DNA of 64,000 nt from Sophora flavescens (GCA_030762895.1 CM061064.1:236374586-236438585); one strand, 5' to 3'; counted from the first letter of the stretch, positions 33,129 through 45,605 are shown. Notes: generated by a model not told the origin, from the letters alone. Translations and numbers: made by a program.

Positions 33129-36100
33129 TGTGACACCCTAACTTGGTCATCACATGGTTACCCTTTTTGCGGAAAAATGCTCGTTTAAATGCTGGTCGCT
33201 TTCGGAAAAAGATTATTCAACATACACAAGGTTACCAAAAAGGTACTTAATTTTTTTTTTAAAGAAAAGAAGTAAAAGGTAAAGAAACTCACAACTTGAA
33301 AACGACAACAGATACATACATATAATATTGCCTCGAAAGGTCTTAGGTTTTAACATTACACCACGACCTTAATCAATATGGCCAACAGAAACGAAAACAT
33401 AACTGAAACATAACTGAGAAGATAAGGTAAATAAAACACCAACTGGGAATGGGAATCTGGGAATCTAAACTCAAAAGAAAAGCTCAAAAGCCAAGACTAA
33501 CGGACCACTCAAAACAAAGCCTCCAACCACTACCAATGCCTACGACACTCGGAGTGGCCACAAACGCTCCCACAAGAAGAAGTCTCCGGCTCCGGGTCAA
33601 TCACCTCTCCTCCGTCATCCAACGGGACATCCTCCTCCTCAATATCCAAAGGGTGATAACCCGCCTCGAGCTCCTCATCCCACCAGTCGTCTACCAGCTC
33701 ATGAGGCTCCTCCTCAGGATCCTCTTCGGGATCTTCTTCAGGATCTTCCTCCATCGGTTCCTCCTCTTCTAGCTCGGCAGGCTCAACGTGAGGGTGAAGT
33801 AGACCGGCTTCCTGTAGCGTGTTTAGGTACAACCATTGCGGTGGAAGAATCACGTTAATGGATTCCACCGAGTGGATCCTCCTAACAGGCTCTCCATGTA
33901 TATTAGCTTCAGTAGTAGTGATTGGCCCTCGGTACGTCGCCGTAGTCGCATTCGCGTCCATCCTCCAATTCCCAATCCTGTCGGCCTCGTCAAAAGTCTC
34001 TGTCCGTGTGACCTCAGGTACAAGAGGGACAAGAGGGTCCATCTAAAGCATACGCATACCCGGTACGAGGAAAATAAAAGAACATACAGACATGCAAGAG
34101 TGAGATACCGTCATAAGATATATCCCATGACAACCATATACATGATACATGCAACACGAAATCAGATCAACAGTTAAAGCATGCATAATCATCATAATAT
34201 AACAGTGTTATATCAAGGGGTCCTCAAGCCCGTAAAATCAGTTTTCGAAAATGTGCATGACACTTCAATATCAGGCTCTATCCTAATCTCATGAGATCAC
34301 AACACCATGTTATCACTGGAGAAGATAGAGTTGGTCAAGCTCTGCCCACCGGGCTGTTGCCACCGCATCCTAATGCACCAGGCCTCTTGGTCAGACAACG
34401 CCACATGCCCTTAACGAAACAACTAGCAATGTGACTGACTCTCAGATACCCCATGGGTATCCTCAATAAGCAAAGGCACGTCTGCCAGGGGAAATGCATA
34501 TGAATAAAAACTTTCCTTTTAAGGTTTTTCTTTGTGTAAATATTTCACTGTCAAAGCTCAAAGCTAATGACTTAACATTATTTCCCCATCACTTGAAAAC
34601 GTAGAAACATAGGACACCACGGTCGAATGCTCAATCCCAACACCTAGACCGTGGCATGAGTCAAGGTTTGTGGTAATGGAAATCAATATACTTTTAGTCA
34701 TGTTTTACTTATCATGCTAAGGACAATAGCCCACAACAACGGAAATCGAGCGAACTGTCCTCGATTCCGCGAGTGGACTTGAAGTCCATAACATTACGAA
34801 TAGGACTTTACGGTCCCGAATTAACACTGATCCAAGATCACGTGCTAAGCATGGAAAACTAGAGGCGGCATCTCACGTCTAGATTCCTATTCTTTTAGTA
34901 CTTATCTTTCATTTGACGAAAACAGTTTTCGAAATCGAAAGCCTCGATAACCTATGCTGGCTATCGGAAAGTTTCTAAATCATTTGGGAGAAAACCTTTT
35001 CTTTTGAAAATCCTTTATAAAACGTTTTTGAAACACTTTTAACTTTAAAAATCCCCAATAGGATATTGTAAAATATTTTCGAAAGTTTTCACTTAAAACA
35101 CATAGTTCGAAAAGGGTTTTTCTCTTGCATTCTAGAAATCACTAAAACTATATTGTCACATAAAACAAGTACTTTTAAACATTCACGCTTTTTGGAAAAG
35201 AACACCCATCCTTTCATCTTCAAAGCTTATTAAGGTTTTTAATCCTTATTAATGATTGAGCACAGACACACGTCCGGCTTAGCAAACTTCAAACAACAAC
35301 AGCAGTATGTACACATATATATATATATATTCACAGTTCAATGCCAATATCACAGTTCATCACAGTTATACATCTCAACATATATAACGATACAGTTCAA
35401 CTTCATATAATAGCATAACATTTCAGATAATCCAGTAACTCAATAACAGTCAAGTAAACAATTAATCAAATACACACATGCATACAGTTATTGAATATCT
35501 TTCGAAATCCCCTCTTACCTCAAAAGGCGATAAGGGTTCCGACTACGAAAACTAACGATCCACGAACGTCCGCGCGTAACGAATCTAAGGTTACACACAT
35601 GAAACCATAGGTTAGATTTTTAATCAAAGAACACTAGCCACAAGGCATAGGTTCGGTTTTCAACAATGGTTTTGGATTAAGGTTTTCCAAAAATCATGCA
35701 ACTTATGGATTTATGATCCTTAAGTGCTAGGAGTTCTTAAAACACCAAAAGTTTAACAAGTTTGAATCAAGAATCCCACTAAGTCATCAACTTAGGGTTT
35801 CGGTTTTCATCCTCTAAAATAGGTTAGGATGTTCTAAATTTTCCAATCTCTTTAGGTTAGCATCCATACCTAGTAAGGAGCCTAAAACCTTGATCATTTT
35901 GGAAAAATGAAAAAATCAAATACCCTAGGCCACAAACACTACCATTCAGCCTTGAGTAAAAATGAGGGTTAGAGGTTTTCAAACTTTCCAATCTCTTGGA
36001 TCTAGCATCCTTATACATCAAGGAGCCCAAATCCATGATCACTTTGGAAAAACCTCAAAGTACATATAACAAAACACTTAGAGTTTTCACTTTTTCATGA

Positions 36101-37222
36101 AAATACATAAAAGTTTCTAAACTTTTCCAATCACTTAAACCTAGCATCCTTATGTACATAGGATCTCTTGGTCATGATCATGTTGGAATAACACTCAAAC
36201 ACAAGCTTAACCAAGCAAAGATGAAACAAAACTCATATGGCACAAAAGACATAGATTCTGTCCAGTACAGAAAATGGTGTTCGAGATTTTTGTTTTCCAC
36301 AAGATTTTAGTATGTTGTAGAGGAAGTAAAAATAAGAATATAGAAATTGGTTTCACCTCAATCGGAGTTTTCTACAATTTTTGAGAATTTTTTGAAGTTT
36401 AAAAGCATATTATGAACTCAACATCAACTATGAAAATAAAGCCAAAACTTGAAAAACAAATGGTATAGTGACATTACCCTTACCAATATGAACAACTTTG
36501 ATGAAGAACACAACTTGAAAAACTTAGTAAAAATGGTACCTTTAGTTGTGTGAAGAAGAAGATGAATAGTTGTAAAAAAAAGTGTTTTTGTGAAAGGAAG
36601 CAAAAGTGTGAAATGGTTACACTTTGAAACTTAAATAGAAGAAGGAAAAGAGAGGGGGAGGGCGTCAGTTTTGGGGCAGATTGGAGGGGAGAGAAGAGCT
36701 TGACTTGGTTGAGAAGAAAGGAGGTATGGTGTAGGTAAGGTGTGTGTAAGAAAGTATGGTGATTTGACTTGATTGGTGTATGGAAGGTATGGCCATGGAC
36801 ATGCCTATGTCATAGCCTTCACATCAGTCAATCTACTCCATTTTTGCTCTGCTCCAACATGCATCAGATGAATTTCCCGATCGTATTTCCCGATGATTCG
36901 CCCGGGTAATACTCGGAAATTCGGCCCCGAACAAGATTTCTGAAAACACTCCAAACCCACACAAAACATAAAAAAACACTAATCGTCTCGTTCACGAGTC
37001 AATATTAGGTCTCTAGCTCAGTAAACTCGTACTGGCTTTGAAAACCCAGACCGACTTTCGTCTGAATTTTATACCGAAAATTTTACTGTGACTTCATACA
37101 GTAAAATAACACAAGAAAATGATTTTATTTAAAATAAAATCATCCTCTAGATTTTATCACAATTAAATACATTAAAGCATGCATTTACTAATAATTAAGC
37201 ACACGAAAAACAGGTTGTTACA
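33129..37222 (-). repeat. 5' LTR of the Tekay element
   Basis: 4094 bp, partner of 24353-28452. In sense it runs TGTAACAACC ... GGGTGTCACA. It keeps the longer acidic ORF and the box GGTATCTCACTCTTGCA (reverse complement at about 34094-34109). Confidence 0.92.
33530..34042 (-). CDS. Acidic ORF inside the Tekay LTR, function unknown
   Basis: 170 codons in the sense direction of the element, entirely within the LTR near its 3' (U5-side) end. Starts MDPLVPLVPEVTRTETFDEA; the C-terminal half is strongly acidic with EEDP-type repeats (MEEDPEEDPEEDPEEEP) and WWDEELEAG. I do not recognise a domain. In the 5' LTR it would sit in the RNA leader before gag if transcription starts mid-LTR. The other LTR has the same ORF with a frameshift. 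Related LTRs at 12536-12672 and 9528-10640 also carry short acidic frames at a comparable place. It could be coding, a translated leader ORF, or a by-product of a GAG/GAA-rich element. Confidence 0.45.
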   Translation of the reverse strand: MDPLVPLVPEVTRTETFDEADRIGNWRMDANATTATYRGPITTTEANIHGEPVRRIHSVESINVILPPQWLYLNTLQEAGLLHPHVEPAELEEEEPMEEDPEEDPEEDPEEEPHELVDDWWDEELEAGYHPLDIEEEDVPLDDGGEVIDPEPETSSCGSVCGHSECRRHW

Positions 37223-37748
37223 AACCCTAAACCCTAACCCTAAACCGTAACCATAAATCCCTAATCCCCAAAACCCCAACTCCAAACCCCCAACACCAAA
37301 ACCTCAAACCCCAAAACCCCAAAATCCCAACCCAAACCCCAAACCCCCAAACCCCAAACCTCTAAACCCCAAACACCTAAACCCTAACTCCGAGCCCTAA
37401 TCCCTAAATTCTAAATATCAAAATACCAAATACAAAACTCTAAATCCTAACCCTAAATCCTACATCCAAAATCCTAAATACCAAACCCTAACCCTAAACC
37501 CAAAATGCCAAAACCCCAAATACCAAACCATAATTCCCAAACCCCAAACCCTAAACCCCAAATGCCAAAACCCCTAAAGCCAATAACCCAAAAGTCAAAA
37601 ACCCTAAAGCCAATAACCCAAAAGTCAAAACCCCAAATTCCAGAAACCCAAATACCAAACCATAAACCTTAACCCTAACCCAAAACCATTAACATCAAAA
37701 CCTTAAACCCCAACCCAACACCCTAAACCCCAAACCCCAAACTATAAA
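37223..37748. repeat. Degenerate telomere-like repeat, segment 3
   Basis: C-rich CCCTAAA-like tract with words such as CCAAAACCCC and AAAGCCAATAACCCAAAAG. A 30-bp unit, AACCCTAAAGCCAATAACCC onward, is duplicated at about 37570-37625. Confidence 0.85.
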
Positions 37749-37778
37749 TGTGACACCCTCTACCCCCGAAACGCGTAT

Positions 37779-38330
37779 CACTACAAAAAAAAGGTTGTTT
37801 AGCGACCGAAAATAGTGACCGAATTTTTCGGTTGCTTTTTGCGACCGAACTAGCGACCGATTGTAGGATCTACATGAAATAGTGATTAGAGATAATACTG
37901 CGTCCGAAATAGCGACCGAAATGGAGCGTAGCAGGGCTATCGGTCGCTATTTCCGTCGCTATATGAAGGAACTTAAAAGTCAGTAATTTTATCCCTTCTT
38001 AGCGACCGAAATAGCGATCGACTTAAATGCAACGGTTGAAAGCCAGAAATTTTATGTATTCTTAGCTACCGAAATAGCGACCGAATTAAATGCAACGGTT
38101 AAATTTTATTTACATTTGCGACCGATATTAATTCGGTCGCTAAACGGCGCGGAAAAAAAATTAAAATCGCGCATGTTAGCGACCGATTGAGTTCTCCGTC
38201 ACTAAATTTATGAATTCAAATTTCAAATTAACTCATCCCGCGACCGAATTTAGCGACCATTTTTTATTTAAGTGATTGGCGACCGATTTAGCGACCGATT
38301 ATTTCGGTCGCTAAATTATAAATCCATAAA
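37779..38330. repeat. Left subterminal repeats of CACTA-1
   Basis: More than a dozen copies of GCGACCGAAAT/ATTTCGGTCGC in either direction; in En/Spm-type elements such motifs bind the element's own TNPA-type protein. Confidence 0.9.
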
Positions 38331-38333
38331 ATC

Positions 38334-38804
38334 ATGAAATCTTCCCCTTCTTCCTCATTTCTGCCTTCTCTTCCTTCCTCCCTCACCCATCTTCGATCTT
38401 CTCCCTCGCGTTCAGGCCGCCACCACCGTGCAGTGGGCACCGCCACCACCGCCGTCTCCGGTAAGCCTCCGTCCTCCTCCTCCTCTTCTTCCATCTCTTC
38501 CCTCTTCCTCTCCTCTCTTCCTTTCCCCTCTTCCTGCTCTGTTTTTAATCCCCCCCTCTGTTTCAGGCCGCCATACTCCGCCCCTCTGTTTCAGGCCGCC
38601 ATACGCAGCTCTCCGGTCACCACGCACGGCAGGCGAGCTCCTCCTACCCTCTTCTCTCCTCAGTTTGTTCATTCCCTGCTCTGCCTTGAGGTAACCATGC
38701 ATGGACTCTCTATGTATAATTTTTTATTTTGCTTCATTGTTTCATTGCTTGCTTTATTGCTTACTACTGAGAAGAGCTACTTGTGTATTTCATGTGAGTT
38801 GTGA
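38334..38804 (+). other. CT-rich leader of CACTA-1 with a serine-rich frame
   Basis: Pyrimidine-rich stretch with a likely 5'-leader exon ending at a GTAAGC donor (~38459). A 156-codon Ser/Pro-rich frame crosses it and is probably non-coding. CACTA-2 has a matching CT-rich exon and GTAAGC donor at about 42890-43020 (shared words CTCCGGTCACCAC), so this is the promoter-proximal leader of the family. From 38805 to 41235 there is AT-rich intron-like DNA without a convincing ORF. Confidence 0.5.
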
Positions 38805-40338
38805 TATAGGTGACTGTGATTGAGTAGAACACCTTACCATTGTTTCTAATGTAAGTTGTGATTAATGTTGATGTAAATTCCTATTTAAAAATTACTGCGG
38901 TTTTCAATTTTCATTCATATATTTATATCATGTAATGAATATTAAGATACATATAATAGATGTCATTATATGAGATGTGAGATTTGTTTAAAATAAGACC
39001 TTACCATTGTTTCTAATGTACACGACTTGCTTGTTTATAAAAAAAAATTATGGTGGTTAGTGGTTACTTGTCAAGTTTAATTCTTATGGGTTATAAATAC
39101 TTGTTTGGGGGAATTGGTAAAGGTATATGAAGGGGTGACATTAATTGAGATGTGTTGTAGAGATGTAGAGATAATGGCAATAAATTGTGGATAAAAGAGA
39201 TTGAGACTGATATTACAGACATTAATTTGTAATTAATCGTGTTAATAGATTCATATCTTATATCTAATACTGAGATTTGTGGAAGATATGTTTTGATATG
39301 AGATATGTGAGATTTGTTTGAACTAGAAAATTAAGAATATCATATGGGTTGCTTAAGAGAAGGTAAAATTACAGGGAGATCAAAGAGTTTTGACAGGAGA
39401 GTAAGTGTGGCTACTTTGCCAATTACGTTTTTTTGCTTGAGTGTTGGTAATTGTTTCCTATTTATTACCCATCTCATTTTTTTGTTTCGTTTTGTGAGAG
39501 AAGTCATAAGATTAATTGTTGCACGGTTGCGAATATGAGGGGTATATATGGTTATCAAGCTTTATCTATTAATTTAATTTAACATTTGTTACTTGAAGTC
39601 TATAACTTTATGTAAGTAATTTAAACCATTCTATTGATAGGCTATTCACCCATGGTTCTTCAGTTTCTGAATCACTTCTTTTTGGTGATTGATGATTTCA
39701 GAAAGCACATGAAATGACCATGGTCTATTTCATTGTATTTGAGTGTACCTTATTTGATGTAAATTTATTGAAGGCTGGTACTTATATCTGAGCATGTTCA
39801 TAAATTTGGATTGCTATGAAGAATAGTTTATTCTCTTTAAAATAAAAATCTTTCAATAACAATGAATCAATGTAATTAGAATAATTTGATATGTATTTAT
39901 TGATAACTTGTTTGGAAATGATTATGGAATCATATTTGTATATATTTACATTATAAGCATTGGAATGAATTGATAAAGTGTTATTAGTTCGTAAATGGCA
40001 TGACTTTGTTGTTGTTAATATTCATTTACTAATTTAAAGTCCATGAGCTTAATTAGAAAGTCTCTTCTTGAAGCCAACAAAAGCGAGTCTCTTAGATAAT
40101 GAAGGATTAAGTATAGGGTTAGATAAAATGAAGGGCTAGGCACAGTTTGCCAGGCACATGCATGACGGGCCGTCATCATTAAAACATTATTCACATTAGA
40201 AAGCGAGCTTTGTACACAATATTATGAAAACAACTCTGGTTTTTTACTCATTTGTTTTATTAGGAAATGGAGCTTTCCAGAAATAGTTGTTGATGACCAT
40301 CCTTACTAGGTTATCTAGGCACTTCCGGTAGGAAAAGT

Positions 40339-41186
40339 CCTCTCTATGAACATCCTTCAAAACGACGTAAAAGCATCCGCTTTCACGAAAACTACTATGT
40401 TTGCTAATATGTAAAGTTGCATGTGAAGTTGCATTTCTTTGTTCTATTTTAACATGATAGTATGCTACATGGATCTTTCCATCTTTTCTTATTATCACTA
40501 CTATATATCTTGTTGTTTGTTAGTGGAGAGCTGAGCTCAATAGGAAGGTATCCCGCCTAAAAGGCAAGATCTTGATTGTGTCTTGATAATTTAATATTTA
40601 TGCATGCATTTGCAATTATGTGTTGTTTGCATGTGTATTGTAATTTGGTTTTGATTTTGTGATGGTGTTGATATGCCAATATGTGAGAATAGATATGTTA
40701 AAGGATCTTGCTTGACAGGTGTTTGTTATATTGTTTACAAGGAGATGTTATAGTTGCTGTCATGAAAACCCGTATTGACATAGGTTCAGTGTTTTCCTTA
40801 TAACTGTTTATGTAGAACTATTTTGTTTATGATTCTTATTTTATGTCATTAGTTGTTAAGCGATAGATTGAGAGATTATAGAATGCTCATGTGAATGGTT
40901 TATGTGTTTTGTTTTATGTCATTAGTTGTTAAGCGATAGATTGATTTATGAGTTAAGTTATTCAATCTTATGATTAAATGATTGTGAAACACCATTTGGC
41001 ATCCAAAGGTAGTAACCATGCTAATCCTCTCTATGACCATCCTTCAAAACGGCGTAAAAGCATCCGCTTTCACGAAAACTACTATGTTTGCTAATATGTA
41101 AAGTTGCATGTGAAGTTGCATTTCTTTGTTCTATTTTAACATGATAGTATGCTACATGGATCTTTCCATCTTTTCTTATTATCACT
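40339..41186. repeat. 161-bp direct duplication in CACTA-1
   Basis: Copies at about 40339-40499 and 41026-41186 differ by only a few bases. On the - strand both read as the same open frame (KDGKIHVAYYHVKIEQRN), which may be chance or a gene scrap. The spacer contains a GGAGAGCTGAGCTCAATAGG word (near 40525) that recurs in CACTA-2. Confidence 0.85.
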
Positions 41187-41235
41187 TGATGAAGTTTAGA
41201 CATATGACTTGTTTTCCTTATCGTTTTATCAGAAA

Positions 41236-41625
41236 ATGGACCCGACTAAATGTTTTGAGACAACCATCCATATAGACCAGGTACAGTATCTCATCAACTT
41301 AAGAATAACGATCGGATTCACGTAATGATGGTTAAGGCATAAACTAATCATTTACTAAATTGTTCTTGTGTATTTGCAGGATTTGATTTCAATCCCGCGA
41401 TCATTCTACCGTCGTTGGGGACAACAAATACCGCGTGTTGTGACTATTGAAGACAAAAGCGAAAATCTGTTCAATGGGAATATAGTAATCCATGAGGATC
41501 GCCCATATTTTGCAACAGATACAAATGGTATCAGGGAGTTGTATTTGTTGTCCACTGGTGCATTGGCAAAGTTTAAGTACCTTGGGGGTTCTCGTTTCTA
41601 CATGTTCATCCCTTTGGAAGATTGA
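41236..41625 (+). CDS. Small B3-like DNA-binding protein carried by CACTA-1
   Basis: Two-exon model: 41236-41280 (MDPTKCFETTIHIDQ) and 41380-41625, joined in phase through a 99-bp intron (GTACAG...TTTGCAG), 96 residues. It contains IPRSFYRRWG near residue 20 and ends ALAKFKYLGGSRFYMFIPLE. The spacing of IP-x-x-F and the final FKYLG-S-F-Y strand resembles the plant B3 domain (REM-like), a DNA-binding fold of transcription factors. The frame is intact. It lies between the duplicated 161-bp unit and the right subterminal repeats. B3 identity is my reading of the pattern, not a search result; a captured host exon pair is the simplest origin. Confidence 0.55.
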
Positions 41626-41884
41626 TGAGTTTTGATATTTTGATTAGTACTTATTGACTGTGGTGTATTTTTATGTTTTGATCGTTAATTAATACTTATT
41701 AAACTTTTTTTTATAAACCATTATTAAACTTGCGTTAATTAATGTATATGTTTTCTTGATCATATTGACTGTGGTGTTTTGGATTGTTAGTACATCATAT
41801 TTATGTTTTCTATTTATTTAAAAAAAATATTGGTGTATTTTGTTTATATCAGAAATTAAAAATCAATGGGGTAATAGTTGAAAA

Positions 41885-42206
41885 ACTATATTCGGTCGGC
41901 AGGATCGTTACAGGAAAAAAAAATCAAAATTTTGCGACCGAAATAGCGACCGAATATCGGTCACCAAATTAGGCGAGCTGGTATGCGACCAACTATACGG
42001 CGACCGAAATATATACTTTTGCAACCGAAATATCGGTCGCAGATTTGCGACCGAAATATAATTTCGGTCGCTAAACATTTAGCGACCAGGGTTTCTGCTA
42101 CCCCCTTAATTCGGTCGCTAATTCGGTCGCTATACAGTATAGCAACCGAATTATCATGTTTAGCGACCGAAATCTTCGATCGCTAAATATGTTTTTTTTT
42201 GTAGTG
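41885..42206. repeat. Right subterminal repeats of CACTA-1
   Basis: Direct and inverted TTAGCGACCGAAAT copies ending in GTAGTG at 42206. Confidence 0.9.
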
Positions 42207-42299
42207 TATTATATAAATAGTAAATAAAAAATATTATGTTTTTGCGGAATAAAAACATGGATTCTTGAAATCCTTTTTCACCAAACATAGTTGAGAGCG

Positions 42300-42369
42300 T
42301 AACCATAAACCCTAAAAACTAACCATAATCCTAAACCCTAACCCTAAACCTAACCCCTAAACACTAAAT
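42300..42369. repeat. Degenerate telomere-like repeat, segment 4
   Basis: Seventy bases of CCCTAAA-like DNA separating the two CACTA elements; AAT (42367-42369) is the target duplication of the second. Confidence 0.85.
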
Positions 42370-42870
42370 CACTACAAAAAAAGGCCATTTAGCGACCGAA
42401 AATAGTGACCGAATTTTTTGGTTGCTTTTTGCGACCGAAATAGCGACCGATTGCAGGATCTACATGAAACACTGGTTAGAGTTGATTCTGCGACCGAAAT
42501 AGCGACCGAAATAGAGCGTAGCAGATACATTGGTCGCTACTTCGGTCGCTAAACAAAGGAAAGTAAAAGTCAGAAATGTATGAATTGTTAGCGACCGAAA
42601 TGGCGACCGAATTAAATGCAACGGTCAAACTGTATTTAGATTAGCGACCGATTTAGAAATCCGTCGCTAAGTCTATGAATTCACACTTTAAAATTTATTA
42701 TATTTGCGACCGATATTAATTCGGTCGCTAAATGGCGCGTTAAAAAAATAAAATTGCGCGTGTTAGCGACCGAAATTTAAATCGGTCGCTAAAATTACAA
42801 ATTCAAATTAAAACTAACCATATTAGCGACCGAATTAGCGACCGAATTAATTCGGTCGCTAAAACTGAAA
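42370..42870. repeat. Left subterminal repeats of CACTA-2
   Basis: Many TTAGCGACCGAAAT copies in both directions, closely like CACTA-1 over the first ~100 bp. Confidence 0.9.
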
Positions 42871-45125
42871 TCCCTAAATTCGACAGAACCTCCTTCTTCC
42901 TCATTTTTTAAGTCACATTTCTCTCTCCCACCCACTGTTTCTCTCTTCTACGGCCCGCGCTCCGGCCACCTCAACACCCCAAGACACCTCCGGTCACCAC
43001 CGTCATCTCCCCTCTGCTCAGGTAAGCTCTCCTCTACTCCATCTATCTGTCTCTGTTTCTCTCGCATATATCTATCTCTATCTCACTGTCTCACTATTAT
43101 GAAGTGCATGTTTTTGCTGCTGGTTTTTCTATTCAATTTCCATTGATTTCTTTGGAATTTATATGTTCCCTGTTCTCAGGTTGGTGCATTAATTTGGAGG
43201 TGCTATCTTGGCATTGTCTTGTATATTTTGGTTTGTTTATGTGGTGTGGTCAAACTCATTTGCAAGGATCATTTTGTAGTTTAGGTGTTGGGTGAGGTGG
43301 TGACTAGATGATTTTTCATTCTGTTTTTTTTCACTTCTTGTTTGGACTGGTAGGTAGTTTGGAGAGGTTTTTTCTAGGTCTATTTAGCTCTGCTGGTTCA
43401 GGTGGTGGCTGATATGGTTTATTTTTGGTTGGTCATGGATATTTCAATGTATTGAAATTTAGATTATAATCTCAATGTTACAATTCATTTGTCTCTCTTC
43501 AGTCCATCAATTTCCCTCTTTAATTCTGTTTTATGGTTGGATTGATTTCAAAATAACCCATATGAAGAAACTATGATACATGAAGTCATAAACTTGTTAT
43601 TGAATTAGAGTTGTCTATGACTATAGGTCTCTTACTACATGACAAATTATTTTGCTACATGATACGGGGCAATGAAGCTACTGCTTTGTGTAGACATGCT
43701 ATTCGATAGTATAATTTATTGACTGGAGAACTAAATTCAACTGGATTAGAATAATAAAACAATGTTGGTTATCTCAGCAACAACATGAATGTAGACTGAA
43801 AGATTGTTTGCTTGAACCAGTGCTCGATTGTCTTTTGAATTTGATAAGAAATTCACGTTTATTTCCCCTGTAAACATGACATGTTAATGACAAAGATTTA
43901 AGCAAGGATACACATGTTCCTATGCCTAACGTTAATTTAAATTCTTCCTTTTCACAAATAGGGGTAGGTATCAATTGCAAGGTGACTTGAATCCCACATT
44001 GGAAGTAGGATTTCGTTGTAAGGTTTATATGACCTTCAGCTCTCCAATCATAACAGCTTTCGAGTTCTAAAAAGCTTACGATCATATTATTGTAACTAGC
44101 TTTTAAACGAGATATAGTCTATTGAAAATACAGAAATAAAGGATTTTTTTTATTGACCAATAGTTAATTATCTGCATGAAATGAATTTTCCTTGCTACTG
44201 TAGATTGTGGAACAAAAGGGGTGATTTTATGTAACACTAATGAGGCCCTTTCATTGCAAATTAAGCAACTTCTAATCATCTTCCCTTGCTTGAAAAGTTT
44301 TATAGGAACTAGTGACACTGATTTTTATAATGGAACTCAATTGTATCACAACTCTGCATATAAACATCAGTGATATCTTGTTCCCTTAATTGGTTGTTTC
44401 TTAGTTGTACTTCTGATATACTAATGCCTCCACATGTAAATTAATTAATTTCTCCTATCTATCACACAACTCCATCAAAAGTAAATTATTTGTCATAATC
44501 CAACAGTAGGAAATTTCAGCCAAACCACACGATTGCAGGATCCCTTTAAATAAATCTCAAGTCTGAAGCAAATATTAGCCAACCCCAAAACCATCTTTCT
44601 CCATAGTTTCAAAGCACCTAATTTCAGAAACCAAAAACTTCAAAACAATGACTCAGTTTCTTTTCCTTTGCTTTCTCTTAGCAAATATTTTCCTTGGTTT
44701 TGGAAGTTAAATTGCAATTATCCAGTGTAGGATCTACTACACCATTCTGCAGCCATTATATTAATTTGAATGATTTTAACGTTGGAGAATAATTGGTATG
44801 CCCTATGATGTTTGATAATTTACTATTGATTCAGGGAAATATAATCATACGTTTTCTTATTATTTTTTATGCTTCATTGATTATTTTTTCGTGAGCACAT
44901 GCTTTAACACTAGATATTTATGAGATAAATTATTTAGGTATAACAATTTAACATAATAGAATAGTGATTTGATTTGAAATGAATAATTTCATTTATGCAC
45001 GATAGGTCCTTGTTGTCATATTCTTCTACCGGCTCCTTCACTTATCCTTGCTCAGTTGTGTTTCCTCTCTCAGGTCAGTTCTCTGAACACCCAGTGTAAT
45101 GTATTATGTGAATTATCGTCTTGTT
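42871..45125 (+). other. Leader/intron region of CACTA-2
   Basis: A CT-rich probable leader exon ends with GTAAGCTCTCC at ~43021. AT-rich intron-like DNA without a convincing ORF follows; a second pyrimidine-rich segment near 45025-45074 ends in CTCTCAG/GTCAG and may be another leader exon. Confidence 0.45.
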
Positions 45126-45468
45126 TGGTAGTGGAGAGCTGAGCTCAATAGGATGTGATCTTGTCTGATTGTATGCTGATAATTAATTTAATGTTTATGC
45201 ATGTGTTTGTCAATATGTGTTTTTTGTTAGTGGAGAGCGGAGCTCAATAGGATGTGATCTTGTCTGATTGTATGCTAATAATTTAATGTTTATGCATGTG
45301 TTTGTCAATATGTGTTGTTTGTTAGTGGAGAGCGGAGCTCAATAGGATGTGATCCTGTCCGAAAGGCGGGATGCTGGTTGTGTGCTGATAATTTAGAAAT
45401 TATGCATGTGTTTGACAATTAACTTCTACTTGTTAGTGGAGAGCGGAGCTCAATAGGATGTTTGCTAC
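45126..45468 (+). repeat. Tandem ~100-bp repeats upstream of the transposase
   Basis: Four units, beginning near 45130, 45230, 45325 and 45435, each with GGAGAGCGGAGCTCAATAGG; the fourth is truncated. One related unit is in CACTA-1 near 40525. Confidence 0.85.
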
Positions 45469-45605
45469 AATATTTAATCTAAGTTTGTATTGATTTACGC
45501 TACAATTTATATAAACTCAACAATGTTGCAATATTTATAGGTTAATGGTTTTATTTTCTGTTAGAGTTAATAATTAATTTACGAAAGCCTTAGTTTCCTA
45601 TTTGA

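Larger units (their letters stand above)
24353..37222 (-). mobile_element. Ty3 retrotransposon, Tekay/Del chromovirus clade
   Basis: 12.87 kb with 4.1-kb LTRs and a 4.68-kb interior on the - strand. Perfect target duplication AACCC at 24348-24352 and 37223-37227. The Met-tRNA primer site (reverse complement of 33111-33124) is four bases from the 5' LTR, and the polypurine tract (reverse complement of 28453-28465) abuts the 3' LTR. Order gag, protease, RT, RNase H, integrase, chromodomain, with very long LTRs, identifies the Tekay clade. All domains are recognisable, but the frame is broken in many places. The target is the telomere-like repeat. Confidence 0.92.
37779..42206. mobile_element. 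CACTA transposon 1 (non-autonomous, 4.4 kb)
   Basis: Ends CACTACAAAAAAAA ... TTTTTTTGTAGTG with a perfect 3-bp target duplication TAT (37776-37778, 42207-42209). Both ends carry many copies of TTAGCGACCGAAAT in both directions. The interior has a CT-rich leader like that of the second element, a 161-bp direct duplication, and a two-exon B3-like ORF, but no transposase. It shares ends and leader words with CACTA-2, so that family could mobilise it. Confidence 0.93.
37749..42299 (-). repeat. Short antisense Tekay-type LTR end, split by CACTA-1
   Basis: 37749-37778 reads TGTGACACCCTCTACCC, the same LTR end as at 9528. It resumes after the first CACTA element (42207-42299, with TTTTTGCGGAATAAAAAC, typical of this LTR end). 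Only ~120 bp of LTR remains between telomere-like blocks. Confidence 0.55.

Noticed and set aside
24353..37222. Integrated pararetrovirus
   Set aside because: LTRs, tRNA primer site, integrase and chromodomain show an LTR retrotransposon; no movement protein or viral coat features.
38412..38702. Arg/Gly-rich - strand ORF in CACTA-1
   Set aside because: Complement of the CT-rich leader; composition alone explains it.
45126..45468. CRISPR-like array
   Set aside because: Four unequal tandem units without conserved short repeats separated by unique spacers, inside a plant transposon.
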